Notes under the pieces: model-generated
What the model saw: the letters and a program-made list of their open reading frames with translations, nothing else
Database searches by the model: none
What the model was told of the DNA's origin: nothing
From: Pandoraea nosoerga
GTDB lineage: Bacteria > Pseudomonadota > Gammaproteobacteria > Burkholderiales > Burkholderiaceae
Length of the DNA stretch: 61,662 bases
Direction: 5' to 3'
Assembly (NCBI RefSeq): GCF_902459585.1
Contig: NZ_CABPSC010000022.1
Coordinates: 1-61,662 of the forward strand
Program-made: the position numbers and the translations under genes
Part shown: one piece after another, positions 1 to 9,096 of the stretch
Layout of the letters: each line of letters begins with the position of its first letter
How positions within the stretch are numbered: the stretch's first letter is position 1

Positions 1-1
1 G

Positions 2-172
2 CTGACGCGTCGGCCGCAGGCGCCGGCAGGCGCGACGCCGCCGGGCGCCGCGGCACCGGAAGATGCGCAGGTCCTGCAATTGGCGGCGCGTCGCGGCAAG
101 GCCCCGGCGGGCGGCATGGGGAGCACCGGAAATACGTCGTCAAGCGACTCCGGCGATTGGGAAGAGTTTTGA
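2..172 (+). CDS. Methyl-accepting chemotaxis protein, C-terminal end (5' truncated)
   Basis: This is the last 56 codons of a gene that begins before the window. The encoded tail is an Ala/Pro/Gly/Ser-rich linker ending in DWEEF, a C-terminal pentapeptide of the xWxxF type that tethers the receptor methylation enzymes CheR and CheB in Tsr/Tar-like receptors. The complete receptor that follows ends in the very similar DWETF, so I read this as a third chemoreceptor in tandem. No signalling domain is visible inside the window, so the ligand class cannot be judged. Confidence 0.75.
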   Translation: MTRRPQAPAGATPPGAAAPEDAQVLQLAARRGKAPAGGMGSTGNTSSSDSGDWEEF

Positions 173-197
173 CGTTTCGATGGATTGGGATGAGTAC

Positions 198-214
198 GCC
201 GGCGGCATGCCGGC
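198..214 (+). other. Stem-loop between two chemoreceptor genes
   Basis: GCCGGC-GGCAT-GCCGGC forms a perfect 6-bp stem in the 63-nt gap after the truncated receptor gene and just before the next start codon. There is no T tract, so it is more likely an mRNA-stabilising or attenuating hairpin than a full terminator. Confidence 0.35.
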
Positions 215-235
215 CTTCACGGGGTAGAGGTCGTT

Positions 236-1990
236 ATGTTTAAGAATGTCACCATCCGGGCGCGGCTGACGCTGGCGCTCGGACTCTTCATGGTGCTGCT
301 GGTCGTGGGCGCCGCGGCGGGCCTTCTGTCGCTGCGACAGAGCAACGCATCGCTTCAGGAAATCTACTCGAACGACATGGCCTCGTCGCGTTCCCTCGCG
401 CAGACGACGATCGCCACGCTATCGGCCCGGGTGACGCTCTCGCGCATCGAATTCATCGCCGATCCGACCGAGATCAAGACCGCGATCGAGAGTGTGCGGA
501 CCAACCTGAAGAAGGCCGACGACGCTTGGGCCGCCTACGCCGCGCTGCCGATGAACGAGCAGGAAAAGCCGCTCGCCGACAGCGTCGTGGCCGCCCGCGG
601 CAAGGTCGTGAACGAGGGCATCCTGCCGGCGCTCAAGGCCATCGAATCGGGCGACATTCCCGACTTCCACGCCAAGACCGTGATGGACGTGCCGCGCCTG
701 TTCGCCGACTACACCAAGGCGATGACCGTGCTGGCGGATCTGCAGGTGAAGAACGCGGAGGAACGCTACCTCGCCGCACAGGCGCGCTACACGCTGGTGA
801 TGTGGCTGGTCGGCGTCGGTCTCGTCGTCGGCCTGATCGTGAGCATCATCACGCAGGTCACGCTCACGCGCGCCATCGTCGGACCGATCGACGACGCGAT
901 CCGGCACTTCGAGAAAATCGCCGCGGGCGACCTCACGCAGCGCATCGAAGTGTGGAACGACACCGAGACGGGGCGCCTCTTCAAGGGCGTGAAGCACATG
1001 CAGGACAGCCTCGTGCGCACCGTGGCGGAAGTCCGCTCGGGCACCGAGTCGATCACCTCGGCCGCGCAGCAGATCGCGGCGGGCAACACGGACCTGTCGG
1101 CGCGCACGGAGCAGCAGGCGGCCTCGCTCGAAGAGACGGCCTCGTCGATGGAGCAGCTCACGGCGACCGTCAAGCAGAACGCGGACAACGCGCGCCAGGC
1201 GAGCCAGTTGGCGGTCAACGCCTCGGAGATCGCTGCCCGCGGTGGGGACGTCGTGGGCCGCGTGGTCGGCACGATGAACGGCATTTCGGCGAGCTCGAAC
1301 AAGATCGTCGACATCATCAGCGTGATCGACGGCATTGCGTTCCAGACCAACATCCTCGCGCTCAACGCGGCGGTCGAAGCCGCGCGCGCGGGCGAGCAGG
1401 GCCGCGGCTTCGCCGTGGTAGCCGGCGAAGTGCGCACGCTCGCGCAGCGCAGCGCGGCCGCCGCCAAGGAGATCAAGGAGCTGATCGAGGACTCCGCCCA
1501 CAAGGTGCAGGACGGCTCGGCACTCGTCGAGCAGGCCGGTCAGACCATGGACGAGATCGTGCAGGCGGTCAAGCGCGTGACGGACATCATGGGCGAGATT
1601 TCGGCCGCGTCGGCGGAGCAGTCGGGCGGCATCGAACAGGTCAACCGCGCCGTGACGCAGATGGACGAGGTCACGCAGCAGAACGCGGCGCTCGTGGAAG
1701 AAGCGGCCGCCGCGGCCGGCTCGCTCGAGGAGCAGGCCAACCGTCTGAAGTCGGTGGTGAGCGTGTTCCGCCTGGACGCCAGTCAGGCGGGCGCGAGCCA
1801 CGCCGCCCCGGCGGCCATGCCGGCAGTGGCGCGTCCGGTCGCGAAGAAGGTCGCGGCGCCGGCCGCCGCGCCCGCGCCGAAGGCAGCACCGGCGCCCGCA
1901 CCGCTGCGCAAGCCGGCGCCGGCGGCCGCCGCTCCGGCGGCGAGCCGCACGGGCACGGACGACGCGAACGGCGATTGGGAAACCTTCTGA
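236..1990 (+). CDS. Methyl-accepting chemotaxis protein, Tsr/Tar type
   Basis: This is a transmembrane chemoreceptor of 584 residues. TM1 is at about 9-30, followed by a four-helix-bundle periplasmic ligand domain (about 35-185), TM2 (about 188-210), a HAMP domain (about 211-265) and the long cytoplasmic coiled coil. The signalling hairpin contains the highly conserved [19 protein letters not shown] segment near residue 365-385. The C-terminus is an Ala/Pro-rich flexible linker ending in DWETF, the CheR/CheB docking pentapeptide. The gene sits directly upstream of a second receptor and of cheR-D-B-Y-Z, as in other Burkholderiaceae. Its signalling-domain DNA is nearly identical to that of the next receptor (see findings). 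The ligand is unknown. Confidence 0.95.
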   Translation: MFKNVTIRARLTLALGLFMVLLVVGAAAGLLSLRQSNASLQEIYSNDMASSRSLAQTTIATLSARVTLSRIEFIADPTEIKTAIESVRTNLKKADDAWAAYAALPMNEQEKPLADSVVAARGKVVNEGILPALKAIESGDIPDFHAKTVMDVPRLFADYTKAMTVLADLQVKNAEERYLAAQARYTLVMWLVGVGLVVGLIVSIITQVTLTRAIVGPIDDAIRHFEKIAAGDLTQRIEVWNDTETGRLFKGVKHMQDSLVRTVAEVRSGTESITSAAQQIAAGNTDLSARTEQQAASLEETASSMEQLTATVKQNADNARQASQLAVNASEIAARGGDVVGRVVGTMNGISASSNKIVDIISVIDGIAFQTNILALNAAVEAARAGEQGRGFAVVAGEVRTLAQRSAAAAKEIKELIEDSAHKVQDGSALVEQAGQTMDEIVQAVKRVTDIMGEISAASAEQSGGIEQVNRAVTQMDEVTQQNAALVEEAAAAAGSLEEQANRLKSVVSVFRLDASQAGASHAAPAAMPAVARPVAKKVAAPAAAPAPKAAPAPAPLRKPAPAAAAPAASRTGTDDANGDWETF

Positions 1991-2007
1991 TCGCACCGGG
2001 CGTGGCA

Positions 2008-2022
2008 TCTCCCGCCGGGAGA
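2008..2022 (+). other. Short stem-loop after receptor gene
   Basis: TCTCCC-GCC-GGGAGA forms a perfect 6-bp stem 18 nt after the receptor stop codon. No T run follows. The remaining 150 nt up to the next receptor show no clear promoter that I can defend. Confidence 0.35.
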
Positions 2023-2175
2023 GCATAGGCAACAACCTACAGGAACGGTGCACGCGCCTTGCCCGCCGGGGCGAGGCGTGTGTCGGCAAGTGGCAACACT
2101 GGGTAAGACAGGGCCGTCGCGCGCGCTGCACGAAAGTGCGGCGCCACGGCGTGCCGGTAGTGGAGGGGTCGCATC

Positions 2176-3822
2176 ATGATGCAGTTGAGTCTCAAGGCAA
2201 AACTCTGGTCCGCGCTCGCGCTGATGTGGCTGGGCCTGTTGTTCCTCGGCGGCTGGGCCGCCTGGCATGAGCGCGGCACGATGCTCTCCGAGCGCCGCAC
2301 GGCCGTGCAGGACGTTGTCACGAGCGCCGACGGCATCGTGCGCGACTACGCGGCGCAGGCCGCCGCGGGCAAGATGAGCGTCGAGGAGGCCAAGCAGCAA
2401 GCCATGGCGCGTCTGAAGACCATGCGCTACGGCGACAACGGCTATCTCGTCATCTTCGACTCGAAGCCGGTCGTGCTCATGCACCCGACGCTCGCCGACC
2501 TGGTCAACAAGGATGTCTCCAACTACAAAGATACGAACGGCAAGCTGCTCTATGTCGAGATGGTGCGCGTGGCCAAGGACAAAGGCACCGGCTTCGTCGA
2601 GTACTACGGACGCCGCGCGGGCAGCGACGAGCGTCTCGCGAAGATCTCGTTCGTGAAGTACTTCGCGCCCTGGGACTGGGGCCTGATGAGCGGTGTCTAC
2701 GTGCAGGACATCGACGAGGCGTTCTACGGCACGCTGATGCGCTTCGGCGCCGCGCTGCTGCTGATCGGGGCCATCGTCACCGCCGCCATGATCACCATCA
2801 TCCGCAACGTGCAGCGCAGCCTTGGCGGCGAGCCCGAATACGCGGCGCAAATCGCGCGGCGCATCGCCTCGGGCGATCTGCACAGCCATGTGAGCGTGGC
2901 GCCGGGCGACACTTCAAGCCTGCTCTACGCGATGCAACGCATGCAAAGCACGTTGGCCGACACCATCGGCCAGATCCGCCAGGGGACCGAGTCCATCACG
3001 ACGGCCGCGCAGCAGATCGCGGCGGGCAACACGGACCTGTCGGCGCGCACGGAACAGCAGGCGGCCTCGCTCGAAGAGACGGCCTCGTCGATGGAGCAGC
3101 TCACGGCGACCGTCAAGCAGAACGCGGACAACGCGCGCCAGGCGAGCCAGTTGGCGGTCAACGCCTCGGAGATCGCCACGCGCGGCGGCGAAGTGTCCGG
3201 TCAGGTCGGCGAGACGATGGACGGCATTTCGGCGAGCTCGAACAAGATCGTCGACATCATCGGCGTGATCGACGGCATTGCGTTCCAGACCAACATCCTC
3301 GCGCTCAACGCGGCGGTCGAGGCCGCGCGCGCGGGCGAGCAGGGTCGTGGCTTCGCCGTGGTAGCCGGCGAAGTGCGCACGCTCGCGCAGCGCAGCGCGG
3401 CCGCCGCCAAGGAAATCAAGGCGCTGATCGAGGACTCGGCGCGGCGCGTACAGGACGGCACGGCCCTTGTCGCGCAGCAGCGACAGACCATGGACGAGAT
3501 CGTGCAGGCGGTCAAGCGCGTGACGGACATCATGGGCGAGATTTCGGCCGCGTCGGCGGAACAGTCGGGCGGCATCGAGCAGGTCAACCGCGCCGTGGCG
3601 CAGATGGACGAAGTCACGCAGCAGAACGCGGCGCTCGTGGAAGAGGCCGCGGCGGCCGCCGGTGCGCTCGAATCGCAGGCGCACGAACTGCGCGCGGCCG
3701 TGTCGGTATTCCAGACCGGCGGCGGCAGTGATGGCGGTGAGGCGCGCGGGGCCGACGCGGCAACGCCGCGCTCGATCCGCGCGGTCCGGCGCGAACCGGC
3801 ACCGATGGCCCGGGCGGCATGA
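2176..3822 (+). CDS. Methyl-accepting chemotaxis protein with Cache sensor
   Basis: This is a chemoreceptor of 548 residues. TM1 at about 9-28 is followed by a single-Cache (sCache_2-type) periplasmic domain, recognisable by [12 protein letters not shown] near residue 90 and the following HP motif. Then come TM2 (about 188-210), HAMP and a signalling domain with the conserved [14 protein letters not shown] hairpin. It lacks the terminal xWxxF pentapeptide of its neighbours and ends in an Arg/Ala-rich tail, so it probably depends on the other receptors for CheR tethering. sCache_2 receptors of this family often sense small carboxylates; that is family knowledge, not shown here. A GGAGGGG ribosome site 7 nt upstream supports this ATG, although the adjacent ATG three bases later is also possible. 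Confidence 0.95.
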   Translation: MMQLSLKAKLWSALALMWLGLLFLGGWAAWHERGTMLSERRTAVQDVVTSADGIVRDYAAQAAAGKMSVEEAKQQAMARLKTMRYGDNGYLVIFDSKPVVLMHPTLADLVNKDVSNYKDTNGKLLYVEMVRVAKDKGTGFVEYYGRRAGSDERLAKISFVKYFAPWDWGLMSGVYVQDIDEAFYGTLMRFGAALLLIGAIVTAAMITIIRNVQRSLGGEPEYAAQIARRIASGDLHSHVSVAPGDTSSLLYAMQRMQSTLADTIGQIRQGTESITTAAQQIAAGNTDLSARTEQQAASLEETASSMEQLTATVKQNADNARQASQLAVNASEIATRGGEVSGQVGETMDGISASSNKIVDIIGVIDGIAFQTNILALNAAVEAARAGEQGRGFAVVAGEVRTLAQRSAAAAKEIKALIEDSARRVQDGTALVAQQRQTMDEIVQAVKRVTDIMGEISAASAEQSGGIEQVNRAVAQMDEVTQQNAALVEEAAAAAGALESQAHELRAAVSVFQTGGGSDGGEARGADAATPRSIRAVRREPAPMARAA

Positions 3823-3892
3823 GACGCGACGCGCAAGGACCATCGAGCCGCCAGTAAAGCGAGCGATCCACGCCGTATTCAAGTGAGACACC

Positions 3893-4834
3893 ATGACTGA
3901 TTCGCGCAACTCTTCGCATCTGACGCGCCGTGGGGCCGCTGGCCCCGACGGTGAGGTCGGTTCGCGCAGCGCGGATTTCGCGCGCGCGAGCGGTGCGGCC
4001 CTCGCGGGCGAGCGTGACTTTGCCTTCTCGCTGGCCGACTTTGGCCGCATCCGCAACCTGATCTACCAGCGTGCGGGCATTGCGCTTGCCGAGCACAAGC
4101 GCGAGATGGTGTACAGCCGCATCGCGCGGCGCCTGCGAGCGCTTGGCATGACGAGCTTCACCGAGTACCTCGACATGCTCGAGGCCGATACGGGCGACGC
4201 CGAGTGGGAGTCGTTCACCAACGCGCTCACCACGAACCTCACGTCGTTCTTTCGCGAATCGCATCACTTCCCGCTGCTCGCCGAGTTCGTGCGCAACCGT
4301 CCGAAGCCGATTTCGATCTGGTGCTGCGCCGCGTCCACCGGCGAGGAGCCGTATTCGATCGCGATGACGCTGGTCGATACGCTGGGCTCGCGGCCCAACG
4401 CGAGCGTGCTGGCCACCGACGTCGATACGCAGGTGCTCGCGCGCGCCTCGGCCGCCGTGTACAACGGCGAGCAGACCGGCAAGCTCACGCAGGAGCAGTT
4501 GCATCGGCACTTCCTGCGCGGCACGGGCGCGAACGCGGGCAAGATCAAGGTGCGTCCGGAACTGCAGCAGCTCGTGACGTTCGAGCCGCTGAACCTGCTT
4601 GCGCCGTCGTGGCAGATCGGCGGGCCGTTCGACGCCATCTTCTGCCGCAACGTCATGATCTATTTCGACAAGGCCACGCAGGCGCGCATTCTGGAGCGCT
4701 TCGTGCCGCTGCTCAAGCCGGATGGACTGCTCTTTGCCGGGCATTCGGAAAACTTCACTTATGTGAGCCGCGCGTTCCGTCTGCGAGGGCAGACAGTCTA
4801 CGAGCTGGCCGGCACGGGCGCACGGGGAGCGTGA
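3893..4834 (+). CDS. cheR: Chemotaxis protein methyltransferase CheR
   Basis: SAM-dependent methyltransferase (313 residues) that methylates glutamates on chemoreceptors to set adaptation. The all-helical N-terminal receptor-binding domain (about 40-115) precedes the Rossmann-like catalytic domain. The SAM-binding segment is [17 protein letters not shown] and the later motif is [10 protein letters not shown]. The first 40 residues are a low-complexity extension not typical of E. coli CheR. The stop codon is followed after one base by the cheD start, so the two are translationally coupled. Confidence 0.97.
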   Translation: MTDSRNSSHLTRRGAAGPDGEVGSRSADFARASGAALAGERDFAFSLADFGRIRNLIYQRAGIALAEHKREMVYSRIARRLRALGMTSFTEYLDMLEADTGDAEWESFTNALTTNLTSFFRESHHFPLLAEFVRNRPKPISIWCCAASTGEEPYSIAMTLVDTLGSRPNASVLATDVDTQVLARASAAVYNGEQTGKLTQEQLHRHFLRGTGANAGKIKVRPELQQLVTFEPLNLLAPSWQIGGPFDAIFCRNVMIYFDKATQARILERFVPLLKPDGLLFAGHSENFTYVSRAFRLRGQTVYELAGTGARGA

Positions 4835-4835
4835 C

Positions 4836-5510
4836 ATGGCACAGCCGCTGGCCGAGGCGCTCGCCACCAACCATTATTTCGACAACGCCTTCAATACGCG
4901 GGCGGTGAAGCTGCTGCCCTCGGAGTACTACGTCACGACCGAGGACATCATGCTCGTGACCGTGCTCGGCTCGTGCGTGGCGGCGTGTGTGCGCGACACC
5001 GTCACCGGCATCGGCGGCATGAATCACTTCATGCTGCCCGACGATGGCGAGAGCGAGCGAGATCGCATTCTGTCAGCGTCCATGCGCTACGGGGCGTATG
5101 CGATGGAAATGCTCATCAACGAGCTCATCAAGCTCGGCGCGCGCCGCGAGCGGCTCGAAGCGAAAGTCTTCGGCGGCGGTGCGGTGCTCGCGGGCATGAC
5201 GACACTGAACATCGGCGATCGCAACGCGAACTTCGTGTTGCGGTATCTCGAGATGGAGCAGATCCGCGTGAGCGCGCAGGATTTGCTCGGACCGCACCCG
5301 CGCAAGGTGTGTTTCTTGCCGCGCACCGGGCGGGTGATGGTCAGGAAGCTGGGCGACCGGGGAGACCCGGCGATCGTCCAGCGCGAACAGGCGTATGCGC
5401 AGCGACTGCGCGCACGCGAAGTACGGGGCTCCGTAGAACTCTTTGCGCCACCGGCCAGAAATGCCAAGCCTCGGCCGGGGCCTGACAACCGACAAATGGA
5501 GGAGGCTTGA
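4836..5510 (+). CDS. cheD: Chemoreceptor glutamine deamidase CheD
   Basis: CheD (224 residues) deamidates specific glutamines on chemoreceptors and modulates adaptation. The catalytic cysteine lies in LGSCVAACV and the histidine in GGMNHFMLP, with the conserved [10 protein letters not shown] loop later. The gene sits between cheR and cheB. Its stop overlaps the cheB start (TTGA), and its last codons include the GGAGGAGG ribosome site used by cheB. The C-terminal 40 residues are basic and Pro-rich. Confidence 0.96.
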   Translation: MAQPLAEALATNHYFDNAFNTRAVKLLPSEYYVTTEDIMLVTVLGSCVAACVRDTVTGIGGMNHFMLPDDGESERDRILSASMRYGAYAMEMLINELIKLGARRERLEAKVFGGGAVLAGMTTLNIGDRNANFVLRYLEMEQIRVSAQDLLGPHPRKVCFLPRTGRVMVRKLGDRGDPAIVQREQAYAQRLRAREVRGSVELFAPPARNAKPRPGPDNRQMEEA

Positions 5511-6586
5511 GCGAACCAATCAAAGTCCTGTGCGTGGACGATTCCGCACTCGTGCGCAGCCTGATGACCGAGATCATCAATGCCCAACCGGACATGACCG
5601 TAGTGGCGACCGCACCCGACCCGCTCGTGGCGCGCGACCTGATCAAGCAACACAACCCGGACGTGCTCACGCTCGACGTCGAAATGCCGCGCATGGACGG
5701 CCTGGACTTCCTCGAGAAGCTCATGCGCCTGCGCCCGATGCCGGTGCTCATGGTGTCCTCGCTTACCGAGCGCGGCTCGGAAGTCACGCTGCGCGCGCTC
5801 GAACTCGGCGCCGTGGACTTCGTGACCAAGCCGCGTCTGGGCATTCGTGACGGCATGCTCGAGTACGGCGAGATGATCGCCGACAAGATCCGCGGCGCGG
5901 CGCGCGCGCGCGTGCGCAGCGCGCCGCCCAGGAGCGCTGCGCCGGCGCCGGTCGAATCGGCGCCGATGCTGCGCAACCCGCTCGTATCGACCGAGAAGCT
6001 GATCATCATCGGCGCGTCCACGGGCGGCACGGAAGCGATCCGCGAGGTGCTCGTGCCGATGCCGCCCGACGCCCCGGCCATTCTCATCACGCAGCACATG
6101 CCGGCGGGCTTTACGAAATCGTTCGCGCAGCGCCTGAACGGCCTGTGCCGGATCACCGTCAAGGAAGCCGAGCACGGCGAGCGGGTGCTGCCGGGCCACG
6201 CGTACATCGCGCCGGGCGGCGACACCCACCTGCAGCTCTCGCGCAGCGGCGCGAACTACGTGGCGCTGCTCGATCCGGCGCCGCCGGTGAATCGACATCG
6301 GCCGTCGGTCGATGTATTGTTTCGCTCCGCGGCCGTGCATGCCGGGCGCAACGCCATCGGCGTGATCCTCACGGGCATGGGCCGCGACGGCGCCGCCGGC
6401 CTGGTGGAGATGCGCCAGGCCGGCGCCTACACGTTCGCGCAGGACGAGGCGAGCTGCATCGTGTTCGGCATGCCGCGCGAGGCCATTGCGATGGGCGGCG
6501 CGGAAGAGGTGGTCCCGCTGCACGAGATGGCCCGAAAAGTGCTGCATCAGGTCGCGAAATTTGGCGAACGCACGCAACGGGTATAG
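5507..6586 (+). CDS. cheB: Chemotaxis response regulator / methylesterase CheB
   Basis: CheB (359 residues) removes receptor methyl groups and deamidates receptor glutamines once phosphorylated by CheA. An N-terminal receiver domain (about 1-125, phosphorylation site in [12 protein letters not shown]) joins through a linker to the methylesterase domain. The catalytic serine is in GASTGG, the histidine in [10 protein letters not shown] and the aspartate in GMGRDGAAG. Translation starts at TTG, overlapping the cheD stop by four bases; the strong GGAGGAGG site just upstream makes this start convincing. Confidence 0.97.
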   Translation: MSEPIKVLCVDDSALVRSLMTEIINAQPDMTVVATAPDPLVARDLIKQHNPDVLTLDVEMPRMDGLDFLEKLMRLRPMPVLMVSSLTERGSEVTLRALELGAVDFVTKPRLGIRDGMLEYGEMIADKIRGAARARVRSAPPRSAAPAPVESAPMLRNPLVSTEKLIIIGASTGGTEAIREVLVPMPPDAPAILITQHMPAGFTKSFAQRLNGLCRITVKEAEHGERVLPGHAYIAPGGDTHLQLSRSGANYVALLDPAPPVNRHRPSVDVLFRSAAVHAGRNAIGVILTGMGRDGAAGLVEMRQAGAYTFAQDEASCIVFGMPREAIAMGGAEEVVPLHEMARKVLHQVAKFGERTQRV

Positions 6587-6732
6587 TAGGGCGCCAAATC
6601 GGCCCCTAATTGGCATTTGTTCGCCGTATGCCTCGCGTTGGTTTGCGGACACACTTAGGGCACTGAGTGAAGGCGGCATTTGCCCATGAATCTGGCCGGC
6701 TCCCGCGCGGAGCCCGCCGAATTGGAGTGAAG

Positions 6733-7131
6733 ATGGTAGACAAGAACATGAAATTCCTGGTCGTCGACGACTTCCCGACGATGCGACGGATCGTGCGAAA
6801 CCTGCTCAAGGAGCTCGGTTTCTCGAATGTGGACGAGGCCGAGGATGGCGCGGCGGCGCTCGCCAAGCTGCGCGGCGGCAACTTCGAGTTCGTGGTGTCG
6901 GACTGGAACATGCCCAACATGGACGGCCTGACCATGCTCCAGCAGATCCGCGCCGATCCGAACCTCTCGAAGCTGCCGGTGCTGATGGTCACGGCCGAAG
7001 CCAAGAAGGAAAACATCATCGCCGCCGCGCAGGCCGGGGCGAGCGGGTACGTGGTCAAGCCGTTCACGGCGGCGACCCTTGACGAAAAGCTGGGCAAGAT
7101 CTTCGAGAAAATGGAAAAAACGGGGGCCTGA
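6733..7131 (+). CDS. cheY: Chemotaxis response regulator CheY
   Basis: Single-domain receiver (132 residues) that binds the FliM switch protein when phosphorylated. All canonical residues are present at E. coli numbering: Asp12/Asp13 (VVDDF), phospho-acceptor Asp57 ([10 protein letters not shown]), Thr87 (VTAEA) and Lys109 (VVKPF). I chose the ATG preceded by TTGGAGTGA because it gives the family length; longer upstream starts add unconserved residues. The 146-nt leader after cheB could hold a promoter, but none is clear. cheZ follows after two bases. Confidence 0.97.
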   Translation: MVDKNMKFLVVDDFPTMRRIVRNLLKELGFSNVDEAEDGAAALAKLRGGNFEFVVSDWNMPNMDGLTMLQQIRADPNLSKLPVLMVTAEAKKENIIAAAQAGASGYVVKPFTAATLDEKLGKIFEKMEKTGA

Positions 7132-7133
7132 CC

Positions 7134-7808
7134 GTGACCCACGAGGCGAGCACTGAATGGCCGGCCGAGCCCGACGGCGCTTACGTGACCGGCGAGGCGG
7201 ATCCGGCCGAGCGCATGCTCATGCGCATCGGGCAGCTCACGCGCATGCTGCGCGACAACCTGCGCGAACTGGGGCTGGACAAGCAACTGGAGCAGGCGGC
7301 CGAGGCCATTCCCGACGCACGGGACCGGCTGAACTACGTCGCGACCATGACCGAGCAGGCGGCGGTGCGCGCGCTGACGGCCATCGAACTGGCCAAGCCG
7401 ATTCAGGACCGTCTCGAGAGCGACGCCAACGCGCTCGACGAGCGCTGGGCCAAGTGGTTCGACCAGCCGCTCGAGCTCGATGACGCGCGCCAGCTCGTGC
7501 AGGACACGCGCACGTATCTGCGTCGCGTGCCCGAGGACACCCGCGCGACCAACGCGCATCTGATGGAAATCATGATGGCGCAGGATTTCCAGGATCTGAC
7601 CGGGCAGGTCATCAAGAAGATCATGGACGTGGTGCAGGAGATCGAGAAGCATCTGCTCCAGACGCTGCTCGAGAACATGCCGCCCGAAAAGCGCAAGGAA
7701 GCCGAAGACTCCCTGCTCAACGGCCCGCAGATCAAGAAAGAAGGCCGCAACGACATCGTCTCGGATCAGGGCCAGGTCGACGACCTGCTCGCCAGCCTCG
7801 GATTCTGA
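7134..7808 (+). CDS. cheZ: CheY-phosphate phosphatase CheZ
   Basis: CheZ (224 residues) dephosphorylates CheY-P, ending the tumble signal. The catalytic glutamine lies in the signature [15 protein letters not shown] on the long helical hairpin. The C-terminal amphipathic peptide ([14 protein letters not shown]) is the CheY-P binding tail, tethered by a flexible linker. Translation starts at GTG two bases after cheY, indicating coupled expression of the writer and eraser of the switch signal. Confidence 0.97.
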   Translation: MTHEASTEWPAEPDGAYVTGEADPAERMLMRIGQLTRMLRDNLRELGLDKQLEQAAEAIPDARDRLNYVATMTEQAAVRALTAIELAKPIQDRLESDANALDERWAKWFDQPLELDDARQLVQDTRTYLRRVPEDTRATNAHLMEIMMAQDFQDLTGQVIKKIMDVVQEIEKHLLQTLLENMPPEKRKEAEDSLLNGPQIKKEGRNDIVSDQGQVDDLLASLGF

Positions 7809-7848
7809 CGGCCCGGCGGCCGGTTGGCCGCCCGGGCGAAATACCGCC

Positions 7849-7865
7849 CAATCCCGCCTCTATTC
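7849..7865 (+). promoter_or_regulatory. 17-mer flagellar motif upstream of flhB (candidate FlhDC-type site)
   Basis: The sequence CAATCCCGCCTCTATTC matches, without gaps, the 17-mers found between flgA and flgB and upstream of fliC (pattern CAATC-N2-G-N3-C-TATTC). It ends 76 nt before the flhB start. The TATTC half resembles the core of the enterobacterial FlhDC half-site (TATTT). The assignment to FlhDC is inference. Confidence 0.45.
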
Positions 7866-7941
7866 CCCCCTTTGTGACTTGACGGTTACGGCCATAATCG
7901 GTCGCGATAGGGTGGGTTCGTCCGCCCGTTGTGGATAGGGC

Positions 7942-9093
7942 ATGGCTGAGGATAGCGATCTCGAAAAGACGGAACCTGCGTCCCCCCGGCGCCTTGAAAA
8001 GGCGCGCGAGGAGGGACAGGTTGCGCGTTCGCGCGAATTATCCACGTTCGCCCTGCTGGCGGCCGGGGTGGCCGGCCTGTGGATGATGGCCGAGCGTATC
8101 TCGCAAGGTTTCGGGCAGCTCATGCGCCGCGGCATGCAGTTCGAGCCGGGCACCGCCCTCGACACGCACCGCATGCTCTCGAGCGCCGCGCACTCGGGCG
8201 CCGACGCGCTCATGACCATTGCGCCGCTGCTCGGCCTGCTGGTGATCGCGGCGATCACCGCACCGATGGCGCTCGGCGGCTGGCTTTTCACCACCAAGTC
8301 GCTCGCGCCCAACTTCGGGCGCCTGAACCCGCTCAAGGGCTTCGGGCGCATGTTCTCCGTGCAGGGCCTGATCGAGCTGGTCAAGGCGGTCGCCAAGACA
8401 CTGCTGGTCGGCGCCGTGGCCTACTGGGCAATCGCGCGCGATCGCGACGCGGTCATGGGACTCATGACGCAGTCGCCGCGGGCGGCGCTGCCATACGTGG
8501 GCGAGATGATCGTGGTGTGCTGCGCGTTCATCGTGGCCTCGCTGCTGCTGGTGGCGGCCATCGACGTGCCATTCCAACTCTGGCAGCACTACAAGAAGCT
8601 GCGCATGACCAAGGAGGAAGTGCGCCAGGAGAACAAGGAAAACGAAGGCGATCCGCACCTGAAGGCCCACATTCGCCAGTTGCAGCGCCAGGCCGCGCGC
8701 CGGCGCATGATGCAGGACGTGCCGAAGGCCGACGTGATCGTGACGAACCCGACGCACTTCGCCGTCGCGCTCGAATACAAGGAACACATGAGCGCGCCGC
8801 GCGTGCTCGCCAAGGGCACCGATCTGGTCGCCCAGCGTATCCGCGAGATGGGGGTGGAGCACAACATCCCGATTCTCGAAGCCCCGCCGCTGGCCCGCGC
8901 GCTGCACGCGCACGTGGAAATCGGTCACGAAATTCCGGCCACCCTGTACACGGCCGTGGCCGAAGTGCTGGCGTGGGTCTTCCAGCTTCGCCGCTGGCGT
9001 ACCGAGGGCGGCGTGGAGCCGGTCACGCCGACCGAGCTGCCGGTGCCGGCCGAACTCGCCGCCCCGCGGCGCGCCCGGTCGAAACGAGTGTAA
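7942..9093 (+). CDS. flhB: Flagellar export switch protein FlhB
   Basis: Inner-membrane component of the flagellar type III export gate (383 residues) that switches substrate class from rod/hook to filament. Four hydrophobic segments lie in the first 215 residues. The cytoplasmic FlhB-C domain carries the autocleavage motif NPTH in VIVTNPTHFAVALEYK. The start ATG is followed by the usual acidic MAEDSDLEKTE N-terminus. flhA begins three bases after the stop. A shorter paralogue of the C-domain is encoded at 40166-40555. Confidence 0.97.
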   Translation: MAEDSDLEKTEPASPRRLEKAREEGQVARSRELSTFALLAAGVAGLWMMAERISQGFGQLMRRGMQFEPGTALDTHRMLSSAAHSGADALMTIAPLLGLLVIAAITAPMALGGWLFTTKSLAPNFGRLNPLKGFGRMFSVQGLIELVKAVAKTLLVGAVAYWAIARDRDAVMGLMTQSPRAALPYVGEMIVVCCAFIVASLLLVAAIDVPFQLWQHYKKLRMTKEEVRQENKENEGDPHLKAHIRQLQRQAARRRMMQDVPKADVIVTNPTHFAVALEYKEHMSAPRVLAKGTDLVAQRIREMGVEHNIPILEAPPLARALHAHVEIGHEIPATLYTAVAEVLAWVFQLRRWRTEGGVEPVTPTELPVPAELAAPRRARSKRV

Positions 9094-9096
9094 CGA

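Noticed and set aside
6587-6732. Possible sigma-28 promoter upstream of cheY (GCCGTATG)
   Set aside because: Only half of the -10 matches and no -35 TAAA lies at the right spacing.
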